Part shown: piece by piece, positions 1 through 15,606 of the stretch
Numbering within the stretch: the stretch's first letter is position 1
Layout of the letters: every line of letters starts with the position of its first letter
NCBI GenBank assembly: GCA_950097015.1
Contig: CATNEN010000011.1
Location: forward strand, 4,058,501 to 4,122,500
Direction of reading: 5' to 3'
Length of the DNA stretch: 64,000 nt
Origin: Macrostomum hystrix
Taxonomy: Eukaryota; Platyhelminthes; Macrostomidae
Position numbers and translations under genes: made by a program
Notes under the pieces: generated by a model
What the model saw: only the letters and a program-made list of their open reading frames with translations
Databases searched by the model: none
Told to the model about the DNA's origin: nothing

Positions 1-4103
<4,103 letters not shown>

Positions 4104-4344
4104 CTAAGACTCGTGCTGGCCAGGTGAATGAGTCCTATGGAATCTGGTTGATATGACACAGGTTTTCTCGTTGTTTTGTGTCTCGTTTTGTCTTTCCCCA
4201 GCCATCCAGTGTTTTAACGAGTATGTTGTGCGCGCTGTTGTTCATGTGCTCAAAACTGCAAAGTAATATATTATTTTTATTTAATACACGCAGTTAAGAC
4301 TTAACAAAGTCTATATTGTATTGCCGCTTTACAGCTCTCGCCGT

Positions 4345-4785
4345 AGATTTCTGGTGTTTGGTGTCTGATGAGGCAGGGAGTGAGGTGGGTGTCTGGTGAG
4401 ACAGGAAGCGAGGTGGGTGCCTGGTGAGTCAGGAAGTGGGGTGGGTGCCTGGTGAGTCAGGAAGTGGGGTGGGTGTCGGGTGAGACAGGAAGTGGGGTGA
4501 GTGTCTGGTGAGTCAGGCAGTGGGGTGGATGTCTGGCGAGGCAGGAAGTGAGTGGATGTCTGGCGAGGCAGGAAGTGGGTGGATGTCTGGTGAGACAGGA
4601 AGTGGGGTGGGTGTCTGGTGAGTCAGGAAGTGGGGTGGATGTCTGGCGAGGCAGGAAGTGGGTGGATGTCTGGTGAGACAGGAAGTGGGGTGGATGTCTG
4701 GCGAGACAGGAAGTGGGGTGGGTGTCTGGTGAGACAGGAAGTGGGGTGGGTGTCTGGCGAGGCAGGAAGTGATGTGTGTGTCGTG
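4345..4785 (+). repeat. 28-bp-class G-rich minisatellite downstream of AMPK
   Basis: Units built on GTGTCTGGTGAGACAGGAAG followed by TGGGGTGG, with variants GCGAGGCAGG and GTGAGTCAGG. It starts about 240 bp after the AMPK stop codon. Confidence 0.92.
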
Positions 4786-4789
4786 TAAG

Positions 4790-5280
4790 GGAGGCAGTGA
4801 TGTTTGTGTTGTTCTGGAAAAAGAAAGAATGTGCTTTTTCAGGTATATTATTCTTTCTGGATTTTTAGAAAATACGCTCGGATTTTTAGAAACTTTATTA
4901 CGAGTGATTGCGTATATCGATCAAGAAAATATTGATAAGTGTTGCTTCGAGATAGCATGCTGTGTGATGTAGTGCACTATTGTCGCCTTGCAGCTTAGTA
5001 AAAATTATAACATGTTTCTTCCCAGCTTTAATGCGAAGTGTATTTACTTATAAGAAAATTTATTTGTTTTATTTTGTATTTTCATTCTTTTTACACAGCT
5101 TCTGTGAAGCATTTTTCTTTAGATCTACACTCGTATGAATATCATTATACTTTTAAAAGTGAGCATCCATTTTTTCTTGCGTCATTTTTCACGAACTAGT
5201 GGGGTGTTTATCAAACACTATGTAAAAGTCTGGAGCATTATATCTCGCTCCATTCCCCTCAAAACACACGCCTTCACCCA
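4790..5280. other. No gene seen
   Basis: AT-rich unique sequence between two minisatellites. Short ORFs are not supported by codon bias, splice structure or similarity. Confidence 0.6.
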
Positions 5281-5284
5281 CACC

Positions 5285-5690
5285 TACTTAAAGACCCCCA
5301 CTTTTAGCCATTTTTGACACCCACCCCACTCTTTGCCACTTTAGAACCCCCCACTCCTTCACACACAACCTATTTAGACAGACAACCCTCACTCCTTGCA
5401 ACTTTAGACCCCAACCCCACTCCTGCCACTTTAGACCCCCACCCCACTCCTTGCAACTTTAGACCTCAAGCCCACTCCTGCCACTTTAGACCCCCACCCC
5501 ACTCCTTGCAACTTTAGACCCCAACCCCACTCCTGCCACTTTAGACCCCCACCCCACTCCTTGCAACTTTAGACCTCAAGCCCACTCCCTGCGACTTTAG
5601 ACGCCCACCTCACTCCCTGGCACTTTAGACCCCCACCCCACTCCTTGCCACTTAAGACCCCCACATTAATCCCTGGCTGGCAAGACACAA
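5285..5690 (+). repeat. 27-28-bp C-rich minisatellite
   Basis: Units of the type CACTTTAGACCCCCACCCCA followed by CTCCTTG. Unit variants (AACCCC, CTCAAGCC) alternate in the middle of the array. Confidence 0.9.
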
Positions 5691-5699
5691 ACCTCACAG

Positions 5700-6390
5700 C
5701 ATCCACCTCGCCCCACTTTTATATTGAAACATACTTTCACTATAAAAGCCGCAGTAAGAACTAAAGAAAAATGCTTTAATCAATTCAAATATTATTTCCG
5801 GCTTTAATGCTTCTCGTGCTTATGCGTTTTCTCAGCGTCAATTAAATTGACTGACTGTCGTCTAAAAGTGAAGTCATTTATGTCTTCAGCATTCTCAATG
5901 CACCGAAATTCGCCAATGCGCTATTCTGCTCAATCAAAAAATTACTTAGATCGTCAATTTCTTTCAACGAATATTTATTCCTAGAAATTGAATTTCGAAA
6001 TTTTGTTTTTTTTTTTATGCAATCAACAGTTATTCGGGTTTGTACTTTAGCATATCGCACTGCTTTAGTGTCTAATTGTAGACCGTTTTGCAAATAGTCT
6101 ATATTTTCCTATAGGCTTTCTCGAATTTTACCCTCGGACTAAATGGAAATGTGTTTTTGTGTTGTCAGTTCCTTTTTTAGACCCGGCACCTGAATCTGTG
6201 CACACCTGACCTCAACCGTTTTTTGCTTAGCTCTAATATACATTTCTGTAGCCATTATAGAGGATTTTGTGACAACTTTTAAAACATCACTTTGCACTTT
6301 AAGAAACGAACATCTAACTATTAATCATGTTATACTTTTTTTAGTTTTTCTTTGTTAACACAAAAATTCTTAAGAAGATATTAAGATATC
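5700..6390. other. No gene seen
   Basis: AT-rich sequence with no open frame longer than about 70 codons and no recognisable motif. Confidence 0.6.
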
Positions 6391-6394
6391 TTAA

Positions 6395-9300
6395 GATAGA
6401 TATGGTGCCTGAGGTGAAGTAGTGTCTAGTGACGTGGGCATCAAGTGAGGTGGGTGTCAAGTGAGGTGGGTGTCAAGTAAGGTGGGTGTCGAGTGAGGTG
6501 GGCATCAAGTGAGGTAGGTCTCTAGTGACGTGGGCATCAAGTGTGGTGGGCATCAAGTGAGGTGGGCATCAAGTGAGGTGGGTGTCGAGTGAGGTGGGCA
6601 TCAGGTGAGGTGGGTGTCTAGTGACGTGGGCATCAAGTGAGGTGGGTGTCGAGTGAGGTGGGAGTCAATTGAGGTGGGTGTCTAGTGACGTGGGCATCAA
6701 GTGAGGTGGGTGTCGAGTGAGGTGGGAGTCAATTGAGGTGAGTGTCTAGTGACGTGGGCATCAAGTGAGGTGGGTGTCGAGTGAGGTGGGCATCAAGTGA
6801 GGTGGGTGTCGAGTGAGGTGGGTGTCGAGTGAGGTGGGTATCAAGTGAGGTCAGTATAATGTGAGGTGGGTGTCAAGTGAGGTGGGTGCCGAGTGAGGTG
6901 GGCAACAAGTGAGGTGGGTGTCTAGTGACGTGGTCATCAAGTGAGGTGGGTGTCGAGTGAGGTGGGTGTCAAGTGAGGTGGGTGTCTAGTGACGTGGGCA
7001 TCAAGTGAGGTGGGTGTCGAGTGAGGTGGGTGTCAAGTGAGGTGGGTGTCAAGTGACGTGGGTGTCAAGTGAGGTGGGTGTCGAGTGAGGTCAGTGTAAT
7101 GGGAGGTTGGTGTCAAGTGAGGTGGGTGTCGAGTGAGGTGGGTGTCTAGTGACGTGGGCATCAAGTGAGGTGGGTGTCAAGTGAGGTGGGCATCAAGTGA
7201 GGTGGGTGTCGAGTGAGGTGGGAGTCAATTGAGGTGGGTGTCTAGTGACGTGGGCATCAAGTGAGGTGGGTGTCGAGTGAGGTGGGAGTCAATTGAGGTG
7301 AGTGTCTAGTGACGTGGGCATCAAGTGAGGTGGGTGTCGAGTGAGGTGGGCATCAAGTGAGGTGGGTGTCGAGTGAGGTGGGTGTCGAGTGAGGTGGGTA
7401 TCAAGTGAGGTCAGTATAATGTGAGGTGGGTGTCAAGTGAGGTGGGTGCCGAGTGAGGTGGGCAACAAGTGAGGTGGGTGTCTAGTGACGTGGTCATCAA
7501 GTGAGGTGGGTGTCGAGTGAGGTGGGTGTCAAGTGAGGTGGGTGTCTAGTGACGTGGGCATCAAGTGAGGTGGGTGTCGAGTGAGGTGGGTGTCAAGTGA
7601 GGTGGGTGTCAAGTGACGTGGGTGTCAAGTGAGGTGGGTGTCGAGTGAGGTCAGTGTAATGGGAGGTTGGTGTCAAGTGAGGTGGGTGTCGAGTGAGGTG
7701 GGTGTCTAGTGACGTGGGCATCAAGTGAGGTGGGTGTCAAGTGAGGTGGGCATCAAGTGAGGTGGGTGTCGAGTGAGGTGGGTGTCTAGTGAAGTGGGCA
7801 TCAAGTAAGGTGGGTGTCGAGTGAGGTGGGAGTCAATTGAGGTGAGTGTCTAGTGACGTGGGCATCAAGTGAGGTGGGTGTCTAGTGACGTGGGCATCAA
7901 GTGAGGTGGGTGTCGAGTGAGGTGGGTGTCGAGTGAGGTGGGTATCAAGTGAGGTCAGTATAATGTGAGGTGGGTGTCAAGTGAGGTGGGTGTCGAGTGA
8001 GGTGGGCAACAAGTGAGGTGGATGTCGAGTGAGGTGGTTGTCAAGTGAGGTGGGTGTCAAGTGACGTGGGTGTCAAGTGAGGTGGGTGTCGAGTGAGGTC
8101 AGTGTAATGGGAGGTTGGTGTCAAGTGAGGTGGGTGTCGAGTGAGGTGGGTGTCTAGTGACGTGGGCATCAAGTGAGGTGGGTGTCAAGTGAGGTGGGCA
8201 TCAAGTGAGGTGGGTGTCGAGTGAGGTGGGTGTCTAGTGAAGTGGGCATCAAGTAAGGTGGGTGTCGAGTGAGGTGGGAGTCAATTGAGGTGAGTGTCTA
8301 GTGACGTGGGCATCAAGTGAGGTGGGTGTCGAGTGAGGTGGGCATCAAGTGAGGTGGGTGTCGAGTGAGGTGGGAGTCAATTGAGGTGAGTGTCTAGTGA
8401 CGTGGGCATCAAGTGAGGTGGGTGTCGAGTGAGGTGGGCATCAAGTGAGGTGGGTGTCGAGTGAGGTGGGTATCAAGTGAGGTCAGTATAATGTGAGGTG
8501 GGTGTCAAGTGAGGTGGGTGTCGAGTGAGGTGGGCAACAAGTGAGGTGGATGTCGAGTGAGGTGGGTGTCAAGTGAGGTGGGTGTCAAGTGACGTGGGTG
8601 TCAAGTGAGGTGGGTGTCGAGTGAGGTCAGTGTAATGGGAGGTTGGTGTCAATTGAGGTGGGTGTCGAGTGAGGTGGGTGTCTAGTGACGTGGGCATCAA
8701 GTGAGGTGGGTGTCAAGTGAGGTGGGCATCAAGTGAGGTGGGTGTCGAGTGAGGTGGGTGTCTAGTGAAGTGGGCATCAAGTAAGGTGGGTGTCTAGTGA
8801 CGTGGGCATCAAGTGAGGTGGGTGTCAAGTGAGGTGGGTGTCAAGTAAGGTGGGTGTCGAGTGAGGTGGGCATCAAGTGAGGTAGGTCTCTAGTGAGGTG
8901 GGTGTCGAGTGAGGTGGGTGTCTAGTGAAGTGGGCATCAAGTAAGGTGGGTGTCGAGTGAGGTGGGAGTCAATTGAGGTGAGTGTCTAGTGACGTGGGCA
9001 TCAAGTGAGGTGGGTGTCGAGTGAGGTGGGCATCAAGTGAGGTGGGTGTCGAGTGAGGTGGGTGTCGAGTGAGGTGGGTATCAAGTGAGGTCAGTATAAT
9101 GTGAGGTGGGTGTCAGGTGAGGTGGGTGTCGAGTGAGGTGGGCAACAAGTGAGGTGGGTGTCTAGTGACGTGGTCATCAAGTGAGGTGGGTGTCGAGTGA
9201 GGTGGGTGTCAAGTGAGGTGGGTGTCAAGTGACGTGGGTGTCAAGTGAGGTGGGTGTCGAGTGAGGTCAGTGTAATGGGAGGTTGGTGTCAAGTGAGGTG

Positions 9301-9590
9301 GGTGTCGAGTGAGGTGGGTGTCAATTGAGGTGGGTAATAAGTGAAGTGGGTGTCAAGTGAGGTGGGTATCAAGTAAGGTGGGTATCAAGTGAGGTCAGTG
9401 TCATGTGAGGTGGGTGTCAAGTGAGGTGGGTGTCAAATGAGGTGGGTGTCGAGTGAGGTGGGTGTCAAGTGAGGTGGGTGTCAAATGAGGTGGGTGTCAA
9501 GTGAGTTGGGTGTCAAGTGAGGTGGGTGTCTAGTGACGCGGGCATCAAGTGAGGTGGGTGTCAAGTGTGTCAACTAGTGAGGTGGATGTC
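6395..9590 (+). repeat. 3.2-kb minisatellite array with higher-order structure
   Basis: Basic unit is about 17 bp, GTGTCAAGTGAGGTGGG, with recurring variants (GTGTCGAGTGAGG, GTCTAGTGACGTGGG, GCATCAAGTGAGG, GTCAATTGAGG, TCAGTATAATGTG, TCAGTGTAATGGG). The variants occur in fixed order: 6661-7220 and 7221-7780 look like the same 560-bp block twice. The rare TCAGTGTAATGGG unit recurs at about 7091, 7651, 8099, 8627 and 9267. No ORF lies in the array. Confidence 0.95.
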
Positions 9591-10848
9591 GAATGCAGTA
9601 GTCGATGACGTTAGCATTTAACGACTTTGTCTCTAGTCCTGAGTAAAGTGTGATCGATAAATTCAAAGCAATATCATTTTCCAAGATGGTGTGACGATTA
9701 AAACACAAAGGACGAAGTCGAAGTCAGAGCAGCGGCTATTGTAAGTTCGGCAATTCAGAGTCAGTAATGTCTGTGATGTAGCGGTAGCACTTTTATTCTG
9801 GGTGCACTGGGACGTCGACAAGCAGGGCGTTATGTAAGGCGTAGGAGCTCGTTAATGGTGATTGTTGGACACGAACAGAACCGAATGTAGTGGAGTGTAG
9901 TGAGAGAAAGGCACAGCACGAACACATAGAAGGGCGAGAGTGAGAAGGTGAGGCGCGAGCGGAACGGAAAGAACGACTGAAAGAAAGAAGGAACGAAAGA
10001 AAGAAAGTGAAGCGCGAGCGGGCCTGAAGCCTTGATTAAGTAAACTAGGCTGACTGAAAAACATAGCGATCGATACTTCCGGCCAGCCAGAGCTCGCACG
10101 CTCATTGGCCGGGGGGGAAATACATTAAGATACGCGTAGGAAATAGCTAGAATGGCGCGATATGCGTTTATGGTTACTGACAGTAGCGCGCTAATAATTT
10201 GACTTAATAATATACATTAACAGAATTGGGTGATATTATACGATGAGTTAAAACGGCCCAAGCTAGTACATAATTAGGAAATTAAGCATGTAATCAACGC
10301 ATAGAGTAATATTGCAGGGGCGCCTTCAACAAGTGACAACGTCACAATGGTCTACAGTAAGATATTAATAAAAACGGACATGTAGTGCAGTAATTCTGAA
10401 AATAATGATGAAGAATTTAAATTTGGTCGATGTTTCAATCATCAGATCATATACAATAAGCGATCTAAAACTATGCCGCCATAAATAAGTATTCCACTGC
10501 ATAAGTGTTTGACGCACACTATAGTGTCCAGAAAGTTTTTAAATCATTTTATTTTTTGGCATCTGATGCAATGCGCTGAGCTGGGAGAGGAGAAAGAAAA
10601 TTAAATGCTCAAACTGGCAGGTAGGCAAACTGAGTGTTGCACACAGCAGAACTGCATTCCACCGACTATAGTTCTGCAATCGCCAGCTATTCAACATTGT
10701 AAACCAATTAGGTATCGTTGAAAGATACCTGAAAAGTAGCTAAAATATCATCAGTTATCGACTCAATGGAACAGCTCACTCAATCACTCAGTCTTGTCTG
10801 TATGGTGTAATGTTATACCAATGCCAAGTACAATGCTAAAATTACTAA

Positions 10849-10852
<4 letters not shown>

Positions 10853-10884
<32 letters not shown>
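10853..10884 (+). repeat. (CTG)n microsatellite
   Basis: About 11 CTG/GCT triplets. No coding context is evident on either strand. Confidence 0.9.
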
Positions 10885-10965
10885 CGACTGGGTAGACAGG
10901 TAGTGAATTGGGTAGTGTCCACTACTACTATCGCTATTACAAGTGCACTATTATGACTAACTTTA

Positions 10966-10986
10966 TTACTACTACTACTACTACTA

Positions 10987-11052
<66 letters not shown>

Positions 11053-11055
11053 ATA
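10966..11055 (+). repeat. (CTA)n trinucleotide microsatellite
   Basis: About 30 ACT/CTA triplets with two point interruptions (ACCACT and CTAATA). Homopolymeric Thr, Val and Ser ORFs over it are artefacts. Confidence 0.95.
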
Positions 11056-11310
11056 CTACTACGTTGCATGTGCATTGCCTAATAGAGGTTAAAATGCACA
11101 ATCCACAGACCCTTGCAGATGCTGCTGACGCGGTTGTCATAGTAACGCAAGTCTAACCCACTCCGCCTACGTGCAATGGCCGCTACAAAATGGCATGAGA
11201 AGTTTAATAGCTGATTGGGATCATTCTAGGGGTATACATTTTTAAAATTCAATTTCTGCTAACCAGTTTGTGCTCGATCAATAGATTTGCTTAACGGAAA
11301 AGCTTCAAAA

Positions 11311-13220
11311 ATGTCCTCAACTCTAAACTCTACTCTAGTCCTCTCTGTCCTGCTCATCTGGTCTCAAAACGCCTCGGTGGTTCGCGCAGTCGGCTGCTAC
11401 AAATTCAGTCGAGCTCGCGAACTTTGCGCTGTGAAACTGCCACCGGCAGTGGGCTGGCGAGACGGCAACGCCACATTTCGCCGACTTGGCGGCATCGCCG
11501 ATGAGCGAGTCTGCGCGCTGATGTGCGCCGCCAGCGGAGCGTCCAGGTGCTCGGTGTTCCAGCTGCTGGCACCGATGTCCAGTATAGACTCGACCATTGT
11601 GGACACCAGCACTTGCCTTCTGGGCGACGCCTGCGATCTTGTCGCCAGTTGGCAGTGGAACTCCGGTGCTGCGTGCCTCACGAAACAGCTCGATGCTAGG
11701 CCCGAATGCAATCCGACTGCAGCCACCACCGCTACGACTGCAGCCACCACCGCTACGACTGCAGCCACCACCGCTACGACTGCAGCCACCACCGCTACGA
11801 CTGCAGCCACCACCGCTACGACTGCAGCCACCACCGCTACGACTGCAGCCACCACCGCTACGACTGCAGCCACCACCGCTAAGACTGCAGCCACCACCGC
11901 TACGACTGCAGCCACCACCGCTACGACTGCAGCCACCACCGCTACGACTGCAGCCACCACCGCTACGACTGCAGCCACCACCGCTAAGACTGCAGCCACC
12001 ACCGCTACGACTGCAGCCACCACCGCTACGACTGCAGCCACCACCGCTACGACTGCAGCCACCACCGCTAAGACTGCAGCCACCACCGCTACGACTGCAG
12101 CCACCACCGCTACGACTGCAGCCACCACCGCTACGACTGCAACCAGGACTTTTACTTCTGTACCTCCCTACGTGATTACAGGTGAGTGAAATGAAATTTT
12201 ACTGTTGAATGCATTTGTTTAATTGGTTTGTGCACTGGTGTCATTAAATGTATCATAGCAATTAGGCAAAAAATACTAGATAGGAATTTTTCCCCTGTTC
12301 AGGCGTATTTTTCACCTGTTCAGATGGACGTTTTACCTGTTCAAGTAGAAGTTGAATTTCGCCCTTTTTTGCTACTATTTCTTGGAACTCACTAAAACCG
12401 TCTCGCATGTCCAGCTCCAAACGACGGCGCCAGTGTCCAGTCCGGTTCTTTGCAATCCTACGACATCGGCACAACTGGCTGTTACAAAATCGCAGCCTAC
12501 GGAGCTCGCGGCGGAGCTGCTGGCAGTTACTCGACGCCTGGCAACGGCGCCTTCATCGCCGGACACTTCCTGCTCGACGCCGGTCAAAAATTGGTATTCG
12601 TTATTGGCAAACCGGGCCGGAGCTCCAACGGCGGCGGAAACGATGCCGGAGGCGGCGGCGGCGGCACTTTTGTCTACTTGGCCAGCGACAGAGCTCTGCT
12701 AGTGGCAGCAGGTGGTGGCGGCGGCAGCGGCAGCAGCTACGCTTGTGCCGGCTACGATGGAAGCGCCGAGAAACCCGGCGTCGGTGGCGGCGGCAGCGCC
12801 GGAGGAGCCGGCGGTGTCAACGGCGCCGGAGGCTCAGCTAAGAAATTCGGCAGCGGCAACGGTGGCGCTGGCGCCGGCTGGCTGACAGCCGGAGAGGACG
12901 CCAGCGGTAATAAGAGAGGCCTTGGTGGCGAGACCAGCACCTCTGATTGGACCGGTGGCAACGGAGACTCCGCGTTCGGCGGCTACGGCGGCGGTGGCGG
13001 CGGCGGCGGCGGTGGAAGCTCCTCCGGGGGCGGCGGCGGCGGGGGCTACTCAGGCGGCGGCGGCGGCGACGGCGACTGCGGCGGAGGCGGCGGCGGCGGC
13101 AGCTACTTGGCTAGCAGCGCTGCCAATGTTGAGCGAATCGCCGGTGGCAATTCAGAGCTGAACGGCAGGGCCTCCGTCCAGCTTGTTGGGCCGTCAAACT
13201 CCTTGAACTGTATGCGGTGA
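11311..13220 (+). CDS. Secreted PAN-like / glycine-rich (ALK-type GR) domain protein A
   Basis: Two exons, 11311-12181 and 12415-13220, phase 1 junction, 558 aa. The ATG at 11311 starts a signal peptide (hydrophobic run STLVLSVLLIW, then SVVRA). Residues ~30-135 hold a Cys-rich domain (GCYKF, ELCAV, RVCALMCAASGASRCSVFQ, CLLGDACD) that resembles PAN/apple folds. Residues ~138-280 are a Thr/Ala repeat stalk from a 21-bp coding minisatellite. Exon 2 encodes a glycine-rich domain: GCYKIAAYGARGG, GAFIAGHFLLDAGQKL, AGGGGGGTFVYL, LLVAAGGGGGSG, GAGWL, FGGYGGGGG and repeated SGGGGGGGYSGG. That order of blocks is the one known from the extracellular glycine-rich domain of ALK/LTK receptors, but no transmembrane or kinase part follows. 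Paralogue B lies inverted at 31206-32649. Ligand and function are unknown; the secreted location is inferred. Confidence 0.85.
11710..12142 (+). repeat. In-frame 21-bp coding minisatellite (AATTATT stalk)
   Basis: About 20 near-identical units of GCAGCCACCACCGCTACGAC plus T, each encoding seven residues (A-A-T-T-A-T-T). Three units carry AAG (Lys) for ACG (Thr). It lies between the Cys-rich and glycine-rich domains and looks like a mucin-type, potentially O-glycosylated spacer. Confidence 0.95.
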
Positions 13221-13832
13221 AACTGTCACTCTAGCTTGAATGCAGCGGTTGGCTTCGCTATTTAATTTTAACCGGGACATCGGGTGTTCGATTCTCCGCA
13301 CAGTGGAAACACTGTTTCATTGTGCCACTGACCAAAACACTAACTTCTCTATTTTCCTTTTAATCCCACCATAATGTTGGCTCAAAATCAAATCCTGTTT
13401 GTCTCTCTACCCATTAAATAAATTTTAAATAAACGAGTGTTGTTGCAACACTTTAGTGGGTTATGCCATCGTGGAACGATCATGGAATGATCGCGAGTCA
13501 TGAGCAGCACCAACTCTAACTTAGAATAAGTGCAGGGCAAAAGTAGTCTATGGCCTAATCTTGCTTCATATTCGTAAGTGAGCAAGCACATTCAGGTTTA
13601 TAGCATGGCTGCATATGAAACGCGCTGTATAGTTGGTATGGACTTTTCATTTTATAAATCAATGATCACCGAACTTTAGCGAGTGCGGAATTCGCTGATT
13701 ATACTCCAGGCTGCTCACCTGCGCCTCACCTGCGCCTCACCTGCGCCTCACCTGCGCCTCATAGATGCATCGCCACTGACAAGCCGTCAAACCGATTCCA
13801 CTCTTCAAGCACAAGCACTAGAAAGGCCCTAA
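13221..13832. other. Intergenic, with short 11-bp tandem repeat
   Basis: Spacer between glycine-rich A and PP1 A. Only an 11-bp repeat CACCTGCGCCT (about four to five copies, ~13717-13760) stands out. It lies about 70 bp upstream of the PP1 ATG. Confidence 0.6.
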
Positions 13833-14894
13833 ATGGCCAGGGCTATGCAAGAACAAGATTTGAAAGGCTTGGCTAACCGACTTTTGAAGTTCGACGCTAG
13901 TGACTTTTATAACCATGTGCCGCTGACTGCAACAGAATGTCTGATTGTGTGCCACATGGCCACGGAGGCTATGCGCAAAACAGAACTCTGCATCACTGTG
14001 AAGGCACCGATTAACATTGTTGGCGACCTGCACGGCCAGTTTCACGATCTGCTGCGCATCTTTGACTCGCTTGGCCAACCGCCGCAGTCCCGCTTTCTTT
14101 TCCTCGGTGACTACATCGACCGGGGCAAGTACTCGCTGGAGGTCATGACTCTGCTGTTTGTGCTCATGCTGCTCTACCCCGACTCGGTGTACCTGCTTCG
14201 CGGCAACCATGAGACTGCGAACATCTGCTGTCGCTACGGATTCAAGGACGAGCTTAAAATGCGCTTCGTCAAATCGCAGGCGCACGGAGTTCTCGGCGGC
14301 TTCGTCAGAACGTTCCAGTGGATGCCAATGTGCGCCATCGTCGACAGCCAAATTTTCTGCTGCCACGGTGGCATCTCGCCGAACTTCTTGCTGCAGCCTT
14401 TCAATAAAAGTCCCAGTCAGCAGGGCAATGTGAAAATCTTAAACGAATTCAAGAAGCCTATTGAACCATCTCCACCGGGTGTCCTGTGTGACATAATCTG
14501 GTCCGACCCGACGAGTACTAGCTTCAGTACTCAGTTCAACGCCACATCCGAAGTCGCCACGGAAGCCAAATGGCTGCCGAACAAGCGTGGCTGTTCGTTC
14601 CTGTTCACTGCACCTGCCCTCGAGGATGTGATGCGCGTGTTCCAGACTTATATGCTTGTCAGGGGCCACCAGGTTGCGCAAGGTGGCTACTTGACTCATC
14701 ACAATCGACGCTGCGTGACCGTGTTCAGCGCGCCAGGCTATTGCGGCATCGAAGATAATTCGGGCAGCGTCCTGCAAGTTGACCACAGGCAGGACAGCAA
14801 GACCCATCCCGGCAGCTTCTTCCTTCTTAGGCCTCTTGAACGAGACCCCGCGGCTATCAATTGCTTGTTTTGGTCGGAGCTAAGCGATGTTTAA
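13833..14894 (+). CDS. PP1-like Ser/Thr protein phosphatase catalytic subunit A (intronless)
   Basis: Single-exon ORF of 353 aa in the PPP metallophosphatase family, closest in layout to PP1. The metal and catalytic motifs are all present: GDLHGQ, GDYIDRG, LLRGNHE, CCHGGISP, WSDP, VRGHQ and FSAPGYCG (PP1 normally has SAPNYCG). Predicted reaction: removal of phosphate from Ser/Thr with two metal ions. It differs from canonical PP1 in an insertion between WSDP and RGCSF (~residues 230-250), in RGHQ for RAHQ, and in lacking a long tail. Canonical PP1 genes usually have introns, so the intronless form and fast divergence suggest a retrogene-like lineage paralogue; such PP1s are often germline-expressed in other animals (inference). 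A second copy lies inverted at 22354-23412 and shares a near-identical internal block. Confidence 0.92.
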   Translation: MARAMQEQDLKGLANRLLKFDASDFYNHVPLTATECLIVCHMATEAMRKTELCITVKAPINIVGDLHGQFHDLLRIFDSLGQPPQSRFLFLGDYIDRGKYSLEVMTLLFVLMLLYPDSVYLLRGNHETANICCRYGFKDELKMRFVKSQAHGVLGGFVRTFQWMPMCAIVDSQIFCCHGGISPNFLLQPFNKSPSQQGNVKILNEFKKPIEPSPPGVLCDIIWSDPTSTSFSTQFNATSEVATEAKWLPNKRGCSFLFTAPALEDVMRVFQTYMLVRGHQVAQGGYLTHHNRRCVTVFSAPGYCGIEDNSGSVLQVDHRQDSKTHPGSFFLLRPLERDPAAINCLFWSELSDV

Positions 14895-15092
14895 GAACCC
14901 TGCGTTAAATATAACCAATTGCCCAGGTGTCTCCGCGTTCGGCGGAGTCTGAGCCTTATCATTTTCTGTATTATTTCTGCTTTCGCTGCACGAGTTACAC
15001 TCTGAATTATGACGTATGAGTCATTTATTATCGATTTTTTTTCAATACAGCTTCGTTATATTTAGTAGTCGCTTACATGTACCTGTACATGT

Positions 15093-15606
15093 CTCATTGA
15101 CTCTCTACTAAATCCTCATTGACTCTCTCCTGAATCCTCATTGACTCTCTCCTGAATCATCATTGACTCTCTCCTGAATCATCATTGACTCTCTCCTGAA
15201 TCATCATTGACTCTCTCCTGAATCATCATTGACTCTCTCCTGAATCCTCATTAACTCTCTCCTGAATCATCATTGACTCTCTCCTGAATCCTCATTGACT
15301 CTCTCCCGAATCATCATTGACTCTCTCCTGAATCCTCATTAACTCTCTCCTGAATCATCATTGACTCTCTCCTGAATCCTCATTGACTCTCTCCTGAATC
15401 CTCATTGACTCTCTCCTGAATCATCATTGACTCTCTCCTGAATCATCATTGACTCTCTCCTGAATCCTCATTGACTCTCTCCTGAATCATCATTGACTCT
15501 CTCCTAAATCCTCATTGACTCTCTCCTGAATCCTCATTGACTCTCTCCTGAATCCTCATTGACTCTCTCCTGAATCATCATTGACTCTCTCCTGAATCCT
15601 CATTGA
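15093..15606 (+). repeat. 22-bp minisatellite
   Basis: About 23 units of ATTGACTCTCTCCTGAATC plus CTC or ATC. The CTC and ATC forms are intermixed. It lies about 200 bp downstream of PP1 A. Confidence 0.95.

Larger units (their letters stand above)
9600..11310. other. No gene seen apart from microsatellites
   Basis: Unique sequence with a purine-rich GAAAGAA-type stretch at about 9945-10015. ORFs on either strand here are short or low complexity. The last few hundred bases are presumably promoter and 5' UTR of the downstream gene. Confidence 0.55.

Noticed and set aside
6395-9590. CRISPR-like regular repeats
   Set aside because: Units are directly adjacent with no unique spacers, and the genome is animal; it is a minisatellite.
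10845-11156. Poly-Ser, poly-Thr and poly-Val ORFs
   Set aside because: Trinucleotide microsatellites without splice or start context.
11397-12175. Antisense and alternative-frame ORFs over glycine-rich A (VAAVVAV and RLQPPPL repeats)
   Set aside because: All are products of the 21-bp coding minisatellite read in other frames.
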